From the NCBI RefSeq assembly GCF_003477525.1, contig NZ_QUDO01000005.1, positions 1 through 64,000 on the forward strand: a DNA stretch of 64,000 nucleotides, read 5' to 3'. The first letter of the stretch is position 1; each line of letters starts with the position of its first letter. Below are positions 18,901-27,840 of the stretch, piece after piece. The position numbers were made by a program, and so were the translations under genes. A model generated the notes under the pieces. The model ran no database searches and was not told the origin of the DNA. It worked only from the letters and a program-made list of their open reading frames with translations. This stretch comes from Ruminococcus sp. AF41-9. Its GTDB lineage: Bacteria; Bacillota; Clostridia; Lachnospirales; Lachnospiraceae.

Positions 18901-21423
18901 CAGCATAGCAGGTAATTCTTTTTTTGCTTCTTCATTGAAGAAATCCTGTTTAAATGGACGCTCAATTTCTTCTGGCAGTCTTGCATAAAAGCTGATCACT
19001 TTCCCTGCAATTCGTTCCCTTTCATAATCTGGCATACGGGAATAATCAGCAGAATGTAAAAACTGTTGATTATCAATCAGATAACCGACTCTTTTCGCCA
19101 CTTTTGCCCAGGGAAACAACACCGAAGTATCTGGATTCCCATAGGTTCCTCTCTCCAGTTTCAACCCTTTTCCGTCATAATCTGCATGGGAATTATCTGC
19201 ACCACATAAAGCGTGGCTACAACCACCTGTACCATATTTTTCCTTAATAAAATCTGTTCTCGCTTTATCATCTTCATTCAGAAGATAAAACGAATAGGTA
19301 GAAAGCCTGCCATCAGAATAAGGACCTCCACCGGCAAGAAAAGCGTCTATTTCATCCTGAGTAATAAACACCTTATGTTCCTGCCATGCAAATTCCTCCC
19401 TGGCACTGTATGGAACCACTTCTGCTGCAAATTTCTGGAACTGACTGGATATTCTGACTGGGTTATAGGTACGGAACCGCATAATGCTTCTATCTTCCTC
19501 ATAAGCCATTGCCAGTCCTTCCAGACGCTCATTCATATCTGACAGCCACTGCGAATCTGACAACTTTTCTTCTAGATAATCTGTTATTTCCGGATAAATA
19601 CTGCGAAGATATGGTAAATCCTCTTCATCAAAAACAAGTTCCGCTACACCCTCTGCCATATCCGCTTTCATATAGGCAAGTGCCTGGGCATGTTCCTTTA
19701 CTGCGTTCTCCCTTGCAACATCGAGTACAGACTGCGGTGCATATTCACCCTGTTTCAAAAGCTGATGGATACGTCCACTCACATCTTCCCAGGATAAAAA
19801 CGCCTTATCCAGAATCTGATCCGTAACCGTATGTCCTACTGCAATCTGCAATCCGGTTTCATCAAACCAGACCGAATACTCCATACCATTGATTTCAAAG
19901 CCTTTTCCACCAGTCCCATACTCCCGCTTCACAAACTCCGTATATTCCTCCGGTGTCTGTTCGCTCATAAAATTATAGATAATACGAAGCTGGCTCTTGC
20001 TTCGGTTTCCTCCGGTTCTTAAAACCTCATCGACCACTTCACTTGGAATGGCAATCTCTCCTGCATAAAGGGCAGCTACTCTGTTTTCAATTTCTCGTTT
20101 CTGTTCATTTACAGACGGAAGTTCTGGCAAAGATAAAGCAGAGGCAATTTCTTCCTCTGCTTTACTTAACTGATCTTCACTTGTATCTTCAATTAACTGT
20201 ATACCAATTCCGTCAAGATGCTCTCTTCCGCTGTTGCCGTCAGACTGTTCATATGTGCTGTCCACGCCATCGGGTTCTCCTCTTTCGACGGTGCCGGATT
20301 CTTCTCCAACAGTTTCGCTATCTGTACTTCCAATCTCTTCTGTGCTGTTTTCTCGATCTCTTCCAGATGGCTGTTCAGTTTCCCAGTCAGTAACAGGCTC
20401 TGATACAGGCTGTTCTTGTGTTCCTTCAGAAATGTCCTCCGCAGCATTCCGTATTTCCCGATCTGTACCTCTGTCTCCTGGATTGTCAGATTCGGAAACA
20501 GATAATCCCCTTTGCGATGATATGTCAGTTCCATGCTCATTTCCTCCTTCATCTTCCTGCGAATATTCGTTTTCTATGATTCTGTTGTTGTCCTCTTTGC
20601 TTTCACGAATTAACGTGTTAAATTTATTATAATTCCTTTCCTCCGAATTTTCAATACCCTTTTTCATTTCTTCTAATGAAATACGGTGTACAAATCTTCC
20701 AATATCCACTAGCACAGACTCACTGGCCATGCTCGTCGCATTTCCAATAAATGTCAGCACTGATAAACTGTTATAGTCTGTGATATGTACGAAGTCCATT
20801 TCTTCCTGCCGTTCCAGCGGATCAAGTCCGCATCTGGAAGCCAGCGTATAATAAATGCTGTCTGTCAACAGACTGCGAAATTCGCTGCGTATGGTATCTT
20901 CTTCCAGCTCCTCCAGGTATGTTCCTTCCGTCACATATGTCAAGCCATCCAGGTATTCATCCAGATTTTCTTCTACCATATACTTCGCTGTTGCCATCAG
21001 TGCATCAGAAAGACTTCCTGTATCTTTAGCTTCCAGTCCATAAACTTCTTCTAAATGGTTTAATAACTCCTCCTGTTGCTTCTCCTGCAACCGCCACAGG
21101 TAAGGGGTTCTTCCACCTTTTACCTTATGAGTATCCTGAATATCAAATACATATCGGAGTCTTGTTTTCTGCATGGTTTCATCCAAAAGAGCAATTCCCT
21201 TTGCTCCTCGGTTTACCCACCGCAGCATTTTTTCATTCCATAATTCTAGCGAAGCACAGGCAGTTGCTTTTGGACGCTGTGCGTGGATCAAAAGCTGATC
21301 CATAAATGGATACCTGTATAACCTGGCTGCGGTATCCAGATAATTCATCCAGTCTCTTGGTGAACAGCTGATATGGGCTGCATGATATTCTGCAAGTCCA
21401 CGTATCTCATCTAAACGAGCCAT
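12970..21423 (-). CDS. Giant N6-adenine methylase / SNF2-type helicase of the ICE (LtrC-like)
   Basis: A 2817-residue protein. Residues 1-90 resemble an ArdC-like domain ([33 protein letters not shown]). An acidic linker lies near 270-410. The methylase has motif I near 1311 ([10 protein letters not shown]) and motif IV near 1380 (IGNVPFGAY, a variant NPPF). The helicase has Walker A near 1983 (GAGKTFQMI), DESH near 2140, and motif VI near 2478 ([13 protein letters not shown]). A coiled coil lies at about 2590-2700. The ribosome site AGGAGGAA supports the start. Methylase-helicase fusions of this kind are standard in Tn1549-type ICEs and probably modify incoming DNA against restriction; that role is inferred. 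Confidence 0.88.
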   Translation of the reverse strand: MARLDEIRGLAEYHAAHISCSPRDWMNYLDTAARLYRYPFMDQLLIHAQRPKATACASLELWNEKMLRWVNRGAKGIALLDETMQKTRLRYVFDIQDTHKVKGGRTPYLWRLQEKQQEELLNHLEEVYGLEAKDTGSLSDALMATAKYMVEENLDEYLDGLTYVTEGTYLEELEEDTIRSEFRSLLTDSIYYTLASRCGLDPLERQEEMDFVHITDYNSLSVLTFIGNATSMASESVLVDIGRFVHRISLEEMKKGIENSEERNYNKFNTLIRESKEDNNRIIENEYSQEDEGGNEHGTDISSQRGLSVSESDNPGDRGTDREIRNAAEDISEGTQEQPVSEPVTDWETEQPSGRDRENSTEEIGSTDSETVGEESGTVERGEPDGVDSTYEQSDGNSGREHLDGIGIQLIEDTSEDQLSKAEEEIASALSLPELPSVNEQKREIENRVAALYAGEIAIPSEVVDEVLRTGGNRSKSQLRIIYNFMSEQTPEEYTEFVKREYGTGGKGFEINGMEYSVWFDETGLQIAVGHTVTDQILDKAFLSWEDVSGRIHQLLKQGEYAPQSVLDVARENAVKEHAQALAYMKADMAEGVAELVFDEEDLPYLRSIYPEITDYLEEKLSDSQWLSDMNERLEGLAMAYEEDRSIMRFRTYNPVRISSQFQKFAAEVVPYSAREEFAWQEHKVFITQDEIDAFLAGGGPYSDGRLSTYSFYLLNEDDKARTDFIKEKYGTGGCSHALCGADNSHADYDGKGLKLERGTYGNPDTSVLFPWAKVAKRVGYLIDNQQFLHSADYSRMPDYERERIAGKVISFYARLPEEIERPFKQDFFNEEAKKELPAMLNDSEQAQKLLQAMDDALAMLPLDFESVNETYEKKLQLLTEVHQYVEGSYTIFPAQEVAEQTEGLTGYQMSLFNIMSNSEPEEITEEPEVEESAAEVEEIQNEEPEADPHMSFEEAKELWEDGFYEDDYVLKSRVGELIYDSMDTVGKSVEDFSEEQMAVIRKLAEQERMLEPVLNPDFSPEQMQLVSDISEKLWNDNGRWQEDMIEPYTDHVMNPEEITRVRQELDLQESESEPEDVVVQEQWDENVFEYQGYHFEPVGILPQGLEGKELVNQTRGNTELHLTTYEREDDILYSYAGFYEASGSSKADIFRCMETGRNYIPGENELFGYEGEFLPYLQNEQVQEQEPHNFHITDDDLGAGGPKAKFKANMEAIRLLKELEQDQRLATPEEQEVLSRYVGWGGIPQAFEERNSAWAEEYTQLKGVLTPEEYSAARASTLNAFYTSPTVIKAMYEALGNMGLKQGNILEPSCGVGNFMGLLPESMSTTNMYGVELDPISGQIAKQLYQKNRIAVQGFEETSYPDSFFDCVIGNVPFGAYQVSDRKYDRYHFMIHDYFIAKSLDLLRPGGVVAVVTSSGTMDKQNLEVRQYFANRADLLGAIRLPNNAFQRNANTSVVADILFFQKRDRAAITEPDWVQLKTTPEGYTVNSYFADHPEMVLGDFTTESTQYGKQEVTVKAKEGADLAEQLKEAVKHIQGTITEQEISDTELEEQVVSIPADPDIKNFSFALVGEDIYYRENSVMNKMELPVVTGERVRGMVAIRDATNRLLERQLEECSDEEVVSLQAELNQVYDSFTAKYGLLSSNANKRAFSMDSSYCLLTSLEFLDEKGELKRKADIFTKRTIRRAEPVTSVDTASEALAVSIGEKAKVDIPYMMELTGKTEEEVTEELTGVIFKNPLTDKWEPSDEYLSGNVREKLNVARQFAENHPEYMVNVQALERVQPKDLDASEIEARLGATWISPDYITEFMAETFHTPRHHINYERIKVQYAEVTGQWNVKGKNVDSSNNPLSTSTYGTQRANAYRLLEDALNLHDTKIYDTIHDADGEHRVLNRKETTLAQQKQELIREEFKEWIFKDMSRRETLCKIYNERFNSVRPREYDGSHIQFVGMNPEIKLMEHQKNAVAHILYGNNTLLAHCVGAGKTFQMIAAGMESKRLGLAQKSLYVVPNHLLEQWGSDFLRLYPGANVLVATKKDFEPANRKRFCSRIATGDYDAVIIGHSQFEKIPLSRERQIALLEDQIADITFSIESAKTQVGEQYTVKQMEKTKKTLKAKLEKLNDQTRKDDVVTFEQLGVDRLFVDESHYYKNLFLYTKMRNVAGISQTDAQKSSDMFMKCRYMDEITGGKGITFATGTPVSNSMTELYTIMRYLQYDTLMNMGMGHFDSWAATFGETVTAIELSPEGTGYRAKTRFARFFNLPELISIFKETADIQTADMLNLPVPEAEYINEVLKPSDEQKEMVEAFSERAEQVRGGAVDPRVDNMLKITNDGRKCALDQRLLNDMLPDAGKSKVNACVENAFQVWEDGKDTQATQLIFCDLSTPKTDGTFNVYDDVRNKLVERGIPKEQIAFIHEYNTEVRKAELFAKVRAGQVRILMGSTPKLGAGTNVQDRLLALHHLDCPWKPSDLEQQEGRILRQGNQNDKVKIFRYVTENTFDSYMWQILENKQKFISQIMTSKSPVRACEDVDDTALSYAEIKALATGNEYIKEKMDLDVQVSKLKLLKANHTSQIYRLESDIAKRYPVQITALKEKIAGMRVDADVVKGIDLQDNDHFAMTVGGKLYTDKKEAGVALISATSGLKSVKSAGQIGEYHGFALSSEYNFLSNTYTMTIKGKCSYKIEFGKDTLGNIQRIHNALSAIEKKLADTEQNLETVQQQLKTAQEEVQKPFPKEAELSEKMERLAELNAMLNMDEKGGENLLADEGIGENPEVNVTEERQDRIADSVHKTSILERLKEQKQQEQTGEIQQKPKKKHEQEL

Positions 21424-21449
21424 AACCTATTCCTCCTTCTGACCGTGCT

Positions 21450-23543
21450 TTATTTTTTCTTTTTAGGAAATTCCAGACTGAATCTAGCTTTTCCATCTTC
21501 TACTCCAAGTACAAGATCAGCATCAAATTTGCTGTCCTTTTTCTTGGAATACAGTCCTTTTACATGGATACATCCCTTTTTCAGAAGCTCCACTGCCATC
21601 TTTTTATCCATTGATTTTTTCATGCTTTCCAGAAACCTATTTGACTTCCATAAAGCAAACGGACAACTTCTGTCAGAACAATAATAATTGGTCTTACCCT
21701 CATATACATCGGAACCGCATACCGGGCATTTCCCAATTACTTCCCTTGCAGTCTGAAAACGATTCCGTTCTTCTTCTGGAATCGCCCTGCATACTGAAAG
21801 AATCTCGGTAATCATAGATACAATCCCATCCATAAATTCATCATCATGGATTTTTCCCTTTTCCATCATCAGAAGCTGATTCTCCCATTCTGCTGTCAGG
21901 CTTGCGGATTTCAGATTCTCCGGCATTACATGAATCAACTCACAGCCTGCCACCGTAGGAAAAATCTGTTTTCCTTTACGTTCTGCATACCCGGAAGATA
22001 CCAGCTTCTCAATAATATTGGCTCTGGTTGCCGGTGTCCCCAATCCCTTTTTCTCTGTTTCAGAATCAAATTCCTTATTTCCCGCTGTTTCCATTGCAGC
22101 AAGCAGAGTATCTTCGGTAAACATCTTCGGCGGAGAAGTGTAATGTGTACTCTTCTCTGCTTTCACAGAGGCAAGAGTCATTCCTTCCTCATATCCTTCT
22201 GGAAGTTCTGTCTTATTATCCGGTTCATCAGATTTCTTATCCTTTACACAGTATTTCCGAAAGGCTTCTTCCACTTCTTTGAAGCCCATCTGCACAGGCA
22301 GCTTTCCTTTTGCAGTAAATTCATGTTCTTTGCACTGTACGGAAATTTCTGTCTGCTCATAAAGGTACTCTTCCCCTGTTGCCTGAACAAGCTGCTGTCC
22401 GATCAGCATCAGCAGATTTTTCTTTCCACCGGAAAGTCCTCCCATGCCTTTTTCCATTGCTTCTTTTGTCGGTAGGATTGCATGATGATCAGATACCTTT
22501 GCATTATTAACCACACGATCTATGTTTCCCCTAATCTGTCCAGATTCCAGAAACGGAAGAAAATCTGTCATGCCTTCGGCAAGCATTTTTACCGTTTCTT
22601 TCATATCCTCGGTTACATACTGACTGTCTGTTCTCGGATAAGTAACCATCTTTTCTTCATACAGTTCCTGCAGCATATCCAATGTTTTCTGTGCAGTGTA
22701 TCCGAAAAATCGGTTTGCTTCCCTCTGCAGACTGGTCAGGTCATAAAGTTTGGGCGGAGAAGTCTTTTTCTGTTCTCTTTTCACTCTGGTCACAACAGCT
22801 TCTGTCCCATCACAGAGTTTTCTTAATTCTTCCGCTTCTGTTTCAGACTGAATATTTTCTGAAATTACCGCAAGTCTTCCATCTGACAGGGAAACCTTAT
22901 AATAGGCTTCTTTCTTGAAATGCTCAATTTTCTCTTTTCTTTCCGTCAGCATAGCAAGCGTTGGTGTCTGCACTCTGCCAACTACCAGACGTTTAAAATA
23001 TCTGGTTGTGTAGGCTCTCGTTGCGTTCATTCCGATCAGCCAGTCTGCCTGTGCCCTGCATACCGCAGCATTACAAAGACCTGCATATTCTTTCCCGGCC
23101 TTTAATGACTGGAATCCTTTCTGAATTGCTTCATCTTCCATTGAACTGATCCACAGACGCTTCACTGGTTTCTGACAGCCTGCCAGATCATAAACTCTTT
23201 TAAAAATCAGTTCTCCTTCTCTTCCGGCATCACAGCCATTCACCAGATATGCTACATCTGCCCGGTTCATCAGGCTGCATATCACATCAAATTGCTTCTT
23301 TTTATCCTCTGATACCTGAACTTTCCATACTTCCGGAATAATCGGTAAATCCTCAAACTGCCATTTTGCATATTTTTCATCATAGATTTCCGGTGGGACA
23401 TACTCTGCCAGATGCCCCAGGCACCAACTGACGATGCAACTGTTCCCCTCCAGATACCCGTCCTTTCTCTGATAAGCAGATAAATTTTTTGCAAGGCTCT
23501 GTGCCACGCTCGGTTTCTCTGCAATCACTAAAAATTTCGCCAT
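21450..23543 (-). CDS. topB: DNA topoisomerase III
   Basis: A 697-residue type IA topoisomerase. A Toprim domain lies at the N-terminus (MAKFLVIAEKPSVAQSLAKN; DAGREGELIF). The catalytic tyrosine is in VTYPRTDSQYV near residue 302. A C-terminal four-cysteine zinc motif is present (CPVCGSDVYEG ... CSDRSCPF). The enzyme cuts and passes single strands; in ICEs it is thought to aid unlinking during replication and transfer. It sits between DUF4366 and the helicase gene in the usual Tn1549 order. Confidence 0.92.
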   Translation of the reverse strand: MAKFLVIAEKPSVAQSLAKNLSAYQRKDGYLEGNSCIVSWCLGHLAEYVPPEIYDEKYAKWQFEDLPIIPEVWKVQVSEDKKKQFDVICSLMNRADVAYLVNGCDAGREGELIFKRVYDLAGCQKPVKRLWISSMEDEAIQKGFQSLKAGKEYAGLCNAAVCRAQADWLIGMNATRAYTTRYFKRLVVGRVQTPTLAMLTERKEKIEHFKKEAYYKVSLSDGRLAVISENIQSETEAEELRKLCDGTEAVVTRVKREQKKTSPPKLYDLTSLQREANRFFGYTAQKTLDMLQELYEEKMVTYPRTDSQYVTEDMKETVKMLAEGMTDFLPFLESGQIRGNIDRVVNNAKVSDHHAILPTKEAMEKGMGGLSGGKKNLLMLIGQQLVQATGEEYLYEQTEISVQCKEHEFTAKGKLPVQMGFKEVEEAFRKYCVKDKKSDEPDNKTELPEGYEEGMTLASVKAEKSTHYTSPPKMFTEDTLLAAMETAGNKEFDSETEKKGLGTPATRANIIEKLVSSGYAERKGKQIFPTVAGCELIHVMPENLKSASLTAEWENQLLMMEKGKIHDDEFMDGIVSMITEILSVCRAIPEEERNRFQTAREVIGKCPVCGSDVYEGKTNYYCSDRSCPFALWKSNRFLESMKKSMDKKMAVELLKKGCIHVKGLYSKKKDSKFDADLVLGVEDGKARFSLEFPKKKK

Positions 23544-23562
23544 GTTTTCCTCCTTTTCCTGT

Positions 23563-23592
23563 CAAAAAGGCAGTCTATAAAGAACTGCCCTT
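23563..23592 (-). terminator. Terminator-like hairpin between DUF4366 and topB
   Basis: The minus strand reads AAAGGGCAGT - loop - ACTGCC followed by TTTTT. Similar hairpins with an AAAGGGCA arm recur at other ICE gene junctions (34900, 41272 and 42499). Confidence 0.65.
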
Positions 23593-23615
23593 TCTCCATA
23601 CCTTATGCTTTTTTG

Positions 23616-24281
23616 TTATTTCTGCTGATCTTCCGCATTTTCTTCATCTTCATTGATGTAACTGTCATCAGCAAATTCCAGACCTTCCTCTACAATACTG
23701 TCCTCTTTTTTCTTTCGGAATTTACTTAAAGCAAAAGCAGCTAAACCACCGAATACCAGTACAATACCGCCGCCCAGGATCGCAGAGCCAAACATTTTAT
23801 TACCACCGGATTCCGGTTTTACTTCTGTTTCTGGCTGTACGGTAGTTTCTGGTTCTGGTGCTGCAGTCGTTTCCGGAAGAACAACTGCTGGTTCCTCTTT
23901 TTTCTCGATTTCCTCGTTTTCGCCTAAGAACTCTGCCAGATCATTTTCATCTACCAGTGACATCATGTACACGTTTTCGGAAGTACCGGAACGGTCAATG
24001 ACCATATAAAAGGTATTTCCATTCTTTGTCTGTACCGTCAGAAACTGCTTGGAACTGTCATTCTCCTTATCATCCACAAGCTGTCCGTTTCCCGACGTGG
24101 AAAACGGTGTTCCCTCTGCGGCAGGCTGCTCCGCCGGCTGTTCTTCTATCACCTGTTCCGCAGTTTCAGCCTGCTCTGCGTTTTCATTTGCCTGTGCAAA
24201 AGCGGTCACACTGGCAGAACCCATCAGTATTGTTGATGACAACATAATCATCAAAATTTTTTTCATTACTTTATTCTTCAT
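23616..24281 (-). CDS. DUF4366-like ICE surface protein (CD1107 type)
   Basis: A 221-residue protein with a signal peptide (KKILMIMLSSTILMGSASVTAFA), an acidic extracellular part containing a conserved FLTVQTKNGNTFYMVIDRSG block, a proline/glutamate-rich stalk, one membrane helix (FGSAILGGGIVLVFGGLAAFAL, about 162-183) and a short acidic cytoplasmic tail. DUF4366 proteins lie at this place in Tn1549/CTn elements and are presumed to belong to the transfer apparatus at the membrane. It overlaps the DUF4315 gene by 11 bases. Confidence 0.8.
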   Translation of the reverse strand: MKNKVMKKILMIMLSSTILMGSASVTAFAQANENAEQAETAEQVIEEQPAEQPAAEGTPFSTSGNGQLVDDKENDSSKQFLTVQTKNGNTFYMVIDRSGTSENVYMMSLVDENDLAEFLGENEEIEKKEEPAVVLPETTAAPEPETTVQPETEVKPESGGNKMFGSAILGGGIVLVFGGLAAFALSKFRKKKEDSIVEEGLEFADDSYINEDEENAEDQQK

Positions 24282-24606
24282 CTTCCAAATCCTCTCTTTC
24301 TTCTATCAGTCCGGTTGACATTTCTCTGTCCATATTTTCTTCTTTCTTTATACCTGTTTCAGAACTATCCATAGAAAGATTGCCCTCTTCATCAAACTGC
24401 ATGGTAACTGTTCCATTCTGAATCCCGTCCAGAAAAGTCAGCATCTTTCGGCTGTCCATCTTCATGGAACGGATTGCCTTAATGATTTCTGCATCTTCCA
24501 TCTGCTTTTTCTGGATTCTCAGTTGCCTTACATGCTCCTGCAGTTCCAGAATCTTGTTTTCAGTTTTCTGAATGTCATCCAGAACCTTTTTTAACCGCAT
24601 ATTCAT
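24271..24606 (-). CDS. DUF4315-like coiled-coil protein
   Basis: A 111-residue protein. The first 50 residues are a heptad-rich coiled coil (VLDDIQKTENKILELQEHV); the remainder is acidic. It lies between the NlpC/P60 hydrolase and DUF4366 genes, the conserved position of DUF4315 in this ICE family. GGGAG lies ten bases before the ATG. Function unknown. Confidence 0.78.
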   Translation of the reverse strand: MNMRLKKVLDDIQKTENKILELQEHVRQLRIQKKQMEDAEIIKAIRSMKMDSRKMLTFLDGIQNGTVTMQFDEEGNLSMDSSETGIKKEENMDREMSTGLIEEREDLEDEE

Positions 24607-24623
24607 CTCTTATTTACTCCCTT

Positions 24624-27041
24624 CTAGTGAAGTCTGCCAAATGCCATAAAATGTTGCTGCCAGTAAGAACTTGCAATGCTTGTATACTGAATCGGATTCC
24701 CGCAATGAATCATCATATTATTTCCTACATAAATTCCAACATGGCTCGCTCCCGGCGTATCATAAGTTCCCTGGAAAAAGATCAGATCGCCCGGCTTTGC
24801 ATCCGATGGAGATACATAGGAACAATAAGAACGAAGTCCGTCCGCTGTTGTTCTTCCCACGTTCCATCCATTTCCACAATTATTGATTACCCAGCATACA
24901 AAACCAGAGCAATCAAAACTGGTAGATGGCGATGCACCACCCCATACATACGGATAACCCAGATATTTTTCCGCTTCCCTGATCATCTTGGCAAACTGCG
25001 GATCAGAAAGTGCTTCTGCCGGAATATCATATCCAAAACCTGCCCCGCCTGTCGGAATTGTATTAAGGTCAAACAGATAATCACGATTTCCATAGTATTT
25101 ATTGTAAGCGTCATACTGCTCCTGTTCCTTATCTGTCATACGGTTTCTTAAAACTGCATCCAGGTTATGGTTCGTAAGTGTTACGTCCAGCCGGTTTACT
25201 TCTCTTGTTGTAGTTACTTCCACCTCCTGGCTTCCATTACTGTCTGCTATGTATGCTTCCCAGGTCTGATGTCCATGTGCTGATGCAGAAGCGTGATCGC
25301 TGTAAAATACATCAAACTGAACACCATATCTTGCAAATGCTCCTGTATCTTCTACTACATATTCCACTCCATTCATAACAACATGGGTTCCCATTGGCAC
25401 AAATGGATTGGAAGCATCCACCGCAATCGTGTGATTTGCCTGTGGATATGCTCCACTTGCAGTCGGGCCTCCACTCCACTGCCCGCAGCAGATCGGACAG
25501 TTGCAATATCCACTGGTCACAACCTGTCCCAGTGATTCTCCAACCCTGACTGTTTTCTTTTCTGTTACAGTTTCTCTTGTCGAATCTGTATATAAGCCAT
25601 ACTGCTCTCTGAAAATCTCCTGAATCTCGTCTGCAACCTCAGCATAGGTAAAACCGCCATACTTGACTGTCAGATAAGAAATAAGCTGATACGGATTGTG
25701 TCCGATCTCATCAATCTGGAACTGGAACTCATCATAGTCGGAATGGTTTGCTTTCATCTGATTGATCTGCTCATTCAGTGCATTTTCCAATGCCACATAA
25801 GCATTTTCCGCAGCATAAATATCCTCATCCTCACTGGAATAACTGGTAGAAATAATAGCATTGGAACTGCCCTGGAATAACGCAGCACAGCTTGACAGGC
25901 TCGTTGCCATTAACGCAGACAGCAGCACCAGAACTCCTATGGACAGGAGGATATTTCTGTTCTGTGCCACAAGCTCCTTGACCGCAGCTTTGGCTTTTTC
26001 CGTAAATCGCTGTGCGTTTACAAGCACTGCGTCTTTCACAGCTTTTCCCTGTTTCGCAGCCTGATACTGCTTCTGGTAACGCTTTTTCTGCAATAATTTC
26101 TTTAATGCAGACTGTTTCTTCTGTTCTGCTTCTTTCTGAACCGCCTTTTTTGCTTCATTGGAAGCACTGGTGCTAAACTGTAGGCGAGATTTTTCTGTTT
26201 CTTCCAAAACGGTTTCCCTCAACCGATTATTTCTCTGTCGGTTTTCTTTCAACCGTTCCCGAACGTAAATTGACTTTCTTGCAAGGCTTTCTCCCGCAAA
26301 TTCCATCTGATCTGCTGCATCAAGAGCAGCATTATCATCGGTATCCTCTCTGATTTTTTTCTGACCATAGGCAGATACCGTTTCTGAAACAACGTTTGCC
26401 CCCTTTCTTGCCATTCCGCTACCGGGAATCATACCTTTACTTTCATCTTCAAAGGAAAGACGGGATTTTGATTTTTTCTGTTCTTTTAGCGTCTGTTCCC
26501 TTTTCGTCTTTCCTTTAATCTCTTCCCGAAAATCTTCCATTGATTTTTCATCAACTTCTGACTTTTCATGGCAGCGTTTCTGCTCTTTCGCTGCATAAGC
26601 TACGACCATCTTTTTCTTTCGGCTCTGCCTGTCCGGTTCCGATGTTTCAGCATCACGTCCCGGATGTCCCCGGATACTCTCTTTACGAAGTCTGGAACGT
26701 GAAACAGACGGAGATTTCTCCCCGCCTGCTTTATCATCACTCATTTCTGAGTTTTCCATTTCTTCCGCTTCCGCAAGTTCTTCCTGTTCCAGAAAAGCGT
26801 GTCTGGACTGCAGTCTGTGTTTTCCTTCTTTCACTCCCTCAACTGTTTCTTCTGCAGTATGAGTTTTTCTGACCTTTCCAAAGTCCAGCTCCTGTTCCCT
26901 GTGTCCGGCTATTTTCTTCTCATCTGCCTCACGCCCGGTAATCCGCTTTTCCTTTTTACTGCGGAGATTTTTTTCCCGGAGTCCATCCCGGCTCATCTTC
27001 TGGACAGTCTTGTCCCTTGCTTTATATTCATGCTCCTGCAT
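24624..27041 (-). CDS. Conjugation cell-wall hydrolase with 3D and NlpC/P60 domains (CD1108 type)
   Basis: About 805 residues. The ATG at 27041 has AGGAG at nine bases; ATGs at 27047 and 27050 are alternatives. A long Lys/Glu-rich cytoplasmic region (1-360) precedes one membrane helix (ILLSIGVLVLLSALMATSLSS, about 365-390). Outside lie a 3D domain near 515-590 (GYCNCPICCGQW ... AVDASNPFVPMG) and an NlpC/P60 cysteine peptidase near 688-805, with Cys near 711 (FDCSGFVCW) and His near 766 (ASHVGIYVG). It opens peptidoglycan for the mating channel. It follows the sortase gene in the transfer operon. Confidence 0.88.
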   Translation of the reverse strand: MQEHEYKARDKTVQKMSRDGLREKNLRSKKEKRITGREADEKKIAGHREQELDFGKVRKTHTAEETVEGVKEGKHRLQSRHAFLEQEELAEAEEMENSEMSDDKAGGEKSPSVSRSRLRKESIRGHPGRDAETSEPDRQSRKKKMVVAYAAKEQKRCHEKSEVDEKSMEDFREEIKGKTKREQTLKEQKKSKSRLSFEDESKGMIPGSGMARKGANVVSETVSAYGQKKIREDTDDNAALDAADQMEFAGESLARKSIYVRERLKENRQRNNRLRETVLEETEKSRLQFSTSASNEAKKAVQKEAEQKKQSALKKLLQKKRYQKQYQAAKQGKAVKDAVLVNAQRFTEKAKAAVKELVAQNRNILLSIGVLVLLSALMATSLSSCAALFQGSSNAIISTSYSSEDEDIYAAENAYVALENALNEQINQMKANHSDYDEFQFQIDEIGHNPYQLISYLTVKYGGFTYAEVADEIQEIFREQYGLYTDSTRETVTEKKTVRVGESLGQVVTSGYCNCPICCGQWSGGPTASGAYPQANHTIAVDASNPFVPMGTHVVMNGVEYVVEDTGAFARYGVQFDVFYSDHASASAHGHQTWEAYIADSNGSQEVEVTTTREVNRLDVTLTNHNLDAVLRNRMTDKEQEQYDAYNKYYGNRDYLFDLNTIPTGGAGFGYDIPAEALSDPQFAKMIREAEKYLGYPYVWGGASPSTSFDCSGFVCWVINNCGNGWNVGRTTADGLRSYCSYVSPSDAKPGDLIFFQGTYDTPGASHVGIYVGNNMMIHCGNPIQYTSIASSYWQQHFMAFGRLH

Positions 27042-27058
27042 GGTCATCATCTCCTGAT

Positions 27059-27823
27059 CTATGGTAATTTTCCGTTATTTTTCTTTGCAACCAGTACCAT
27101 ACGCCCATTTTTCTGGGAATACTCACAAGTAGACAGTGTAAGTAACTTATCTCTGTATTTTGCTGTTGTTCCTGTCTGATAAAGTGATTTTTCCTTAACG
27201 GAAGCAACAAATTTTTTATAATCCTCCACTGTTCCCGCTTTGATAAAACTGTAATAATCAAAATCATTCCCTGTATAAACGGGTGTTGTAAATGCTGCAA
27301 ATATCTGATACTGTTCATTTCCCCATATCGTGCGGAACAGGATTGTCGGATGTTCTTCGTAAAATCCTTCGTCCTTATATTTTTCAAGGTCAGCAAACAT
27401 CTTTCCACTGTTCATGTGATGTCCATATATGATCAGATTGTCCGAATTTCCTGGTACACATTCCTCTGCCAGAAATAAACAGCCATTTGCAGAATATTCC
27501 CCGTTAAAATCCCGATGCAGATAATAATTTTTATCTCCGGGCCGGTACATGACCGGATAGTCTATTCTCGTTCCATCAATGGTCAGCCAGCCAATACAAT
27601 CTGGATTCTCTTCATGCAATGCCAAAATTCCAGCATCTACCTCTAAATCGTCGGAAGTATCTTCCTCTGAATCGTCCTCTTTTTCCTGCATAAGTTCCTG
27701 TAACTCTTGCTGTAACTGGTTATCCTGTCTTTCCTGCACAAAAAATCCCATCAGGAAATACAGACTGATCGTAAGCAATATAACGGATATAGAAAGTAAT
27801 AATCCTGCCACCCATTTTCTCAT
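27059..27823 (-). CDS. srtB: Class B sortase
   Basis: A 254-residue transpeptidase with an N-terminal membrane anchor (VAGLLLSISVILLTISLYFLMGF). The catalytic triad is visible: His in IYGHHM, Cys in TLSTCEYS and a downstream Arg in GRMVLVA. Class B sortases attach surface proteins to the wall. The likely client is the giant Cna-B adhesin of the same element (TPKTG signal). It lies between the virB4 and hydrolase genes, as in related ICEs. Confidence 0.9.
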   Translation of the reverse strand: MRKWVAGLLLSISVILLTISLYFLMGFFVQERQDNQLQQELQELMQEKEDDSEEDTSDDLEVDAGILALHEENPDCIGWLTIDGTRIDYPVMYRPGDKNYYLHRDFNGEYSANGCLFLAEECVPGNSDNLIIYGHHMNSGKMFADLEKYKDEGFYEEHPTILFRTIWGNEQYQIFAAFTTPVYTGNDFDYYSFIKAGTVEDYKKFVASVKEKSLYQTGTTAKYRDKLLTLSTCEYSQKNGRMVLVAKKNNGKLP

Positions 27824-27840
27824 GCTCTGCCATTGCCCCT

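Noticed and set aside
20193..20552. Minus-strand ORF of 119 codons in a second frame of the helicase gene
   Set aside because: The acidic linker of the helicase in the main frame is continuous; this is an alternative-frame shadow.
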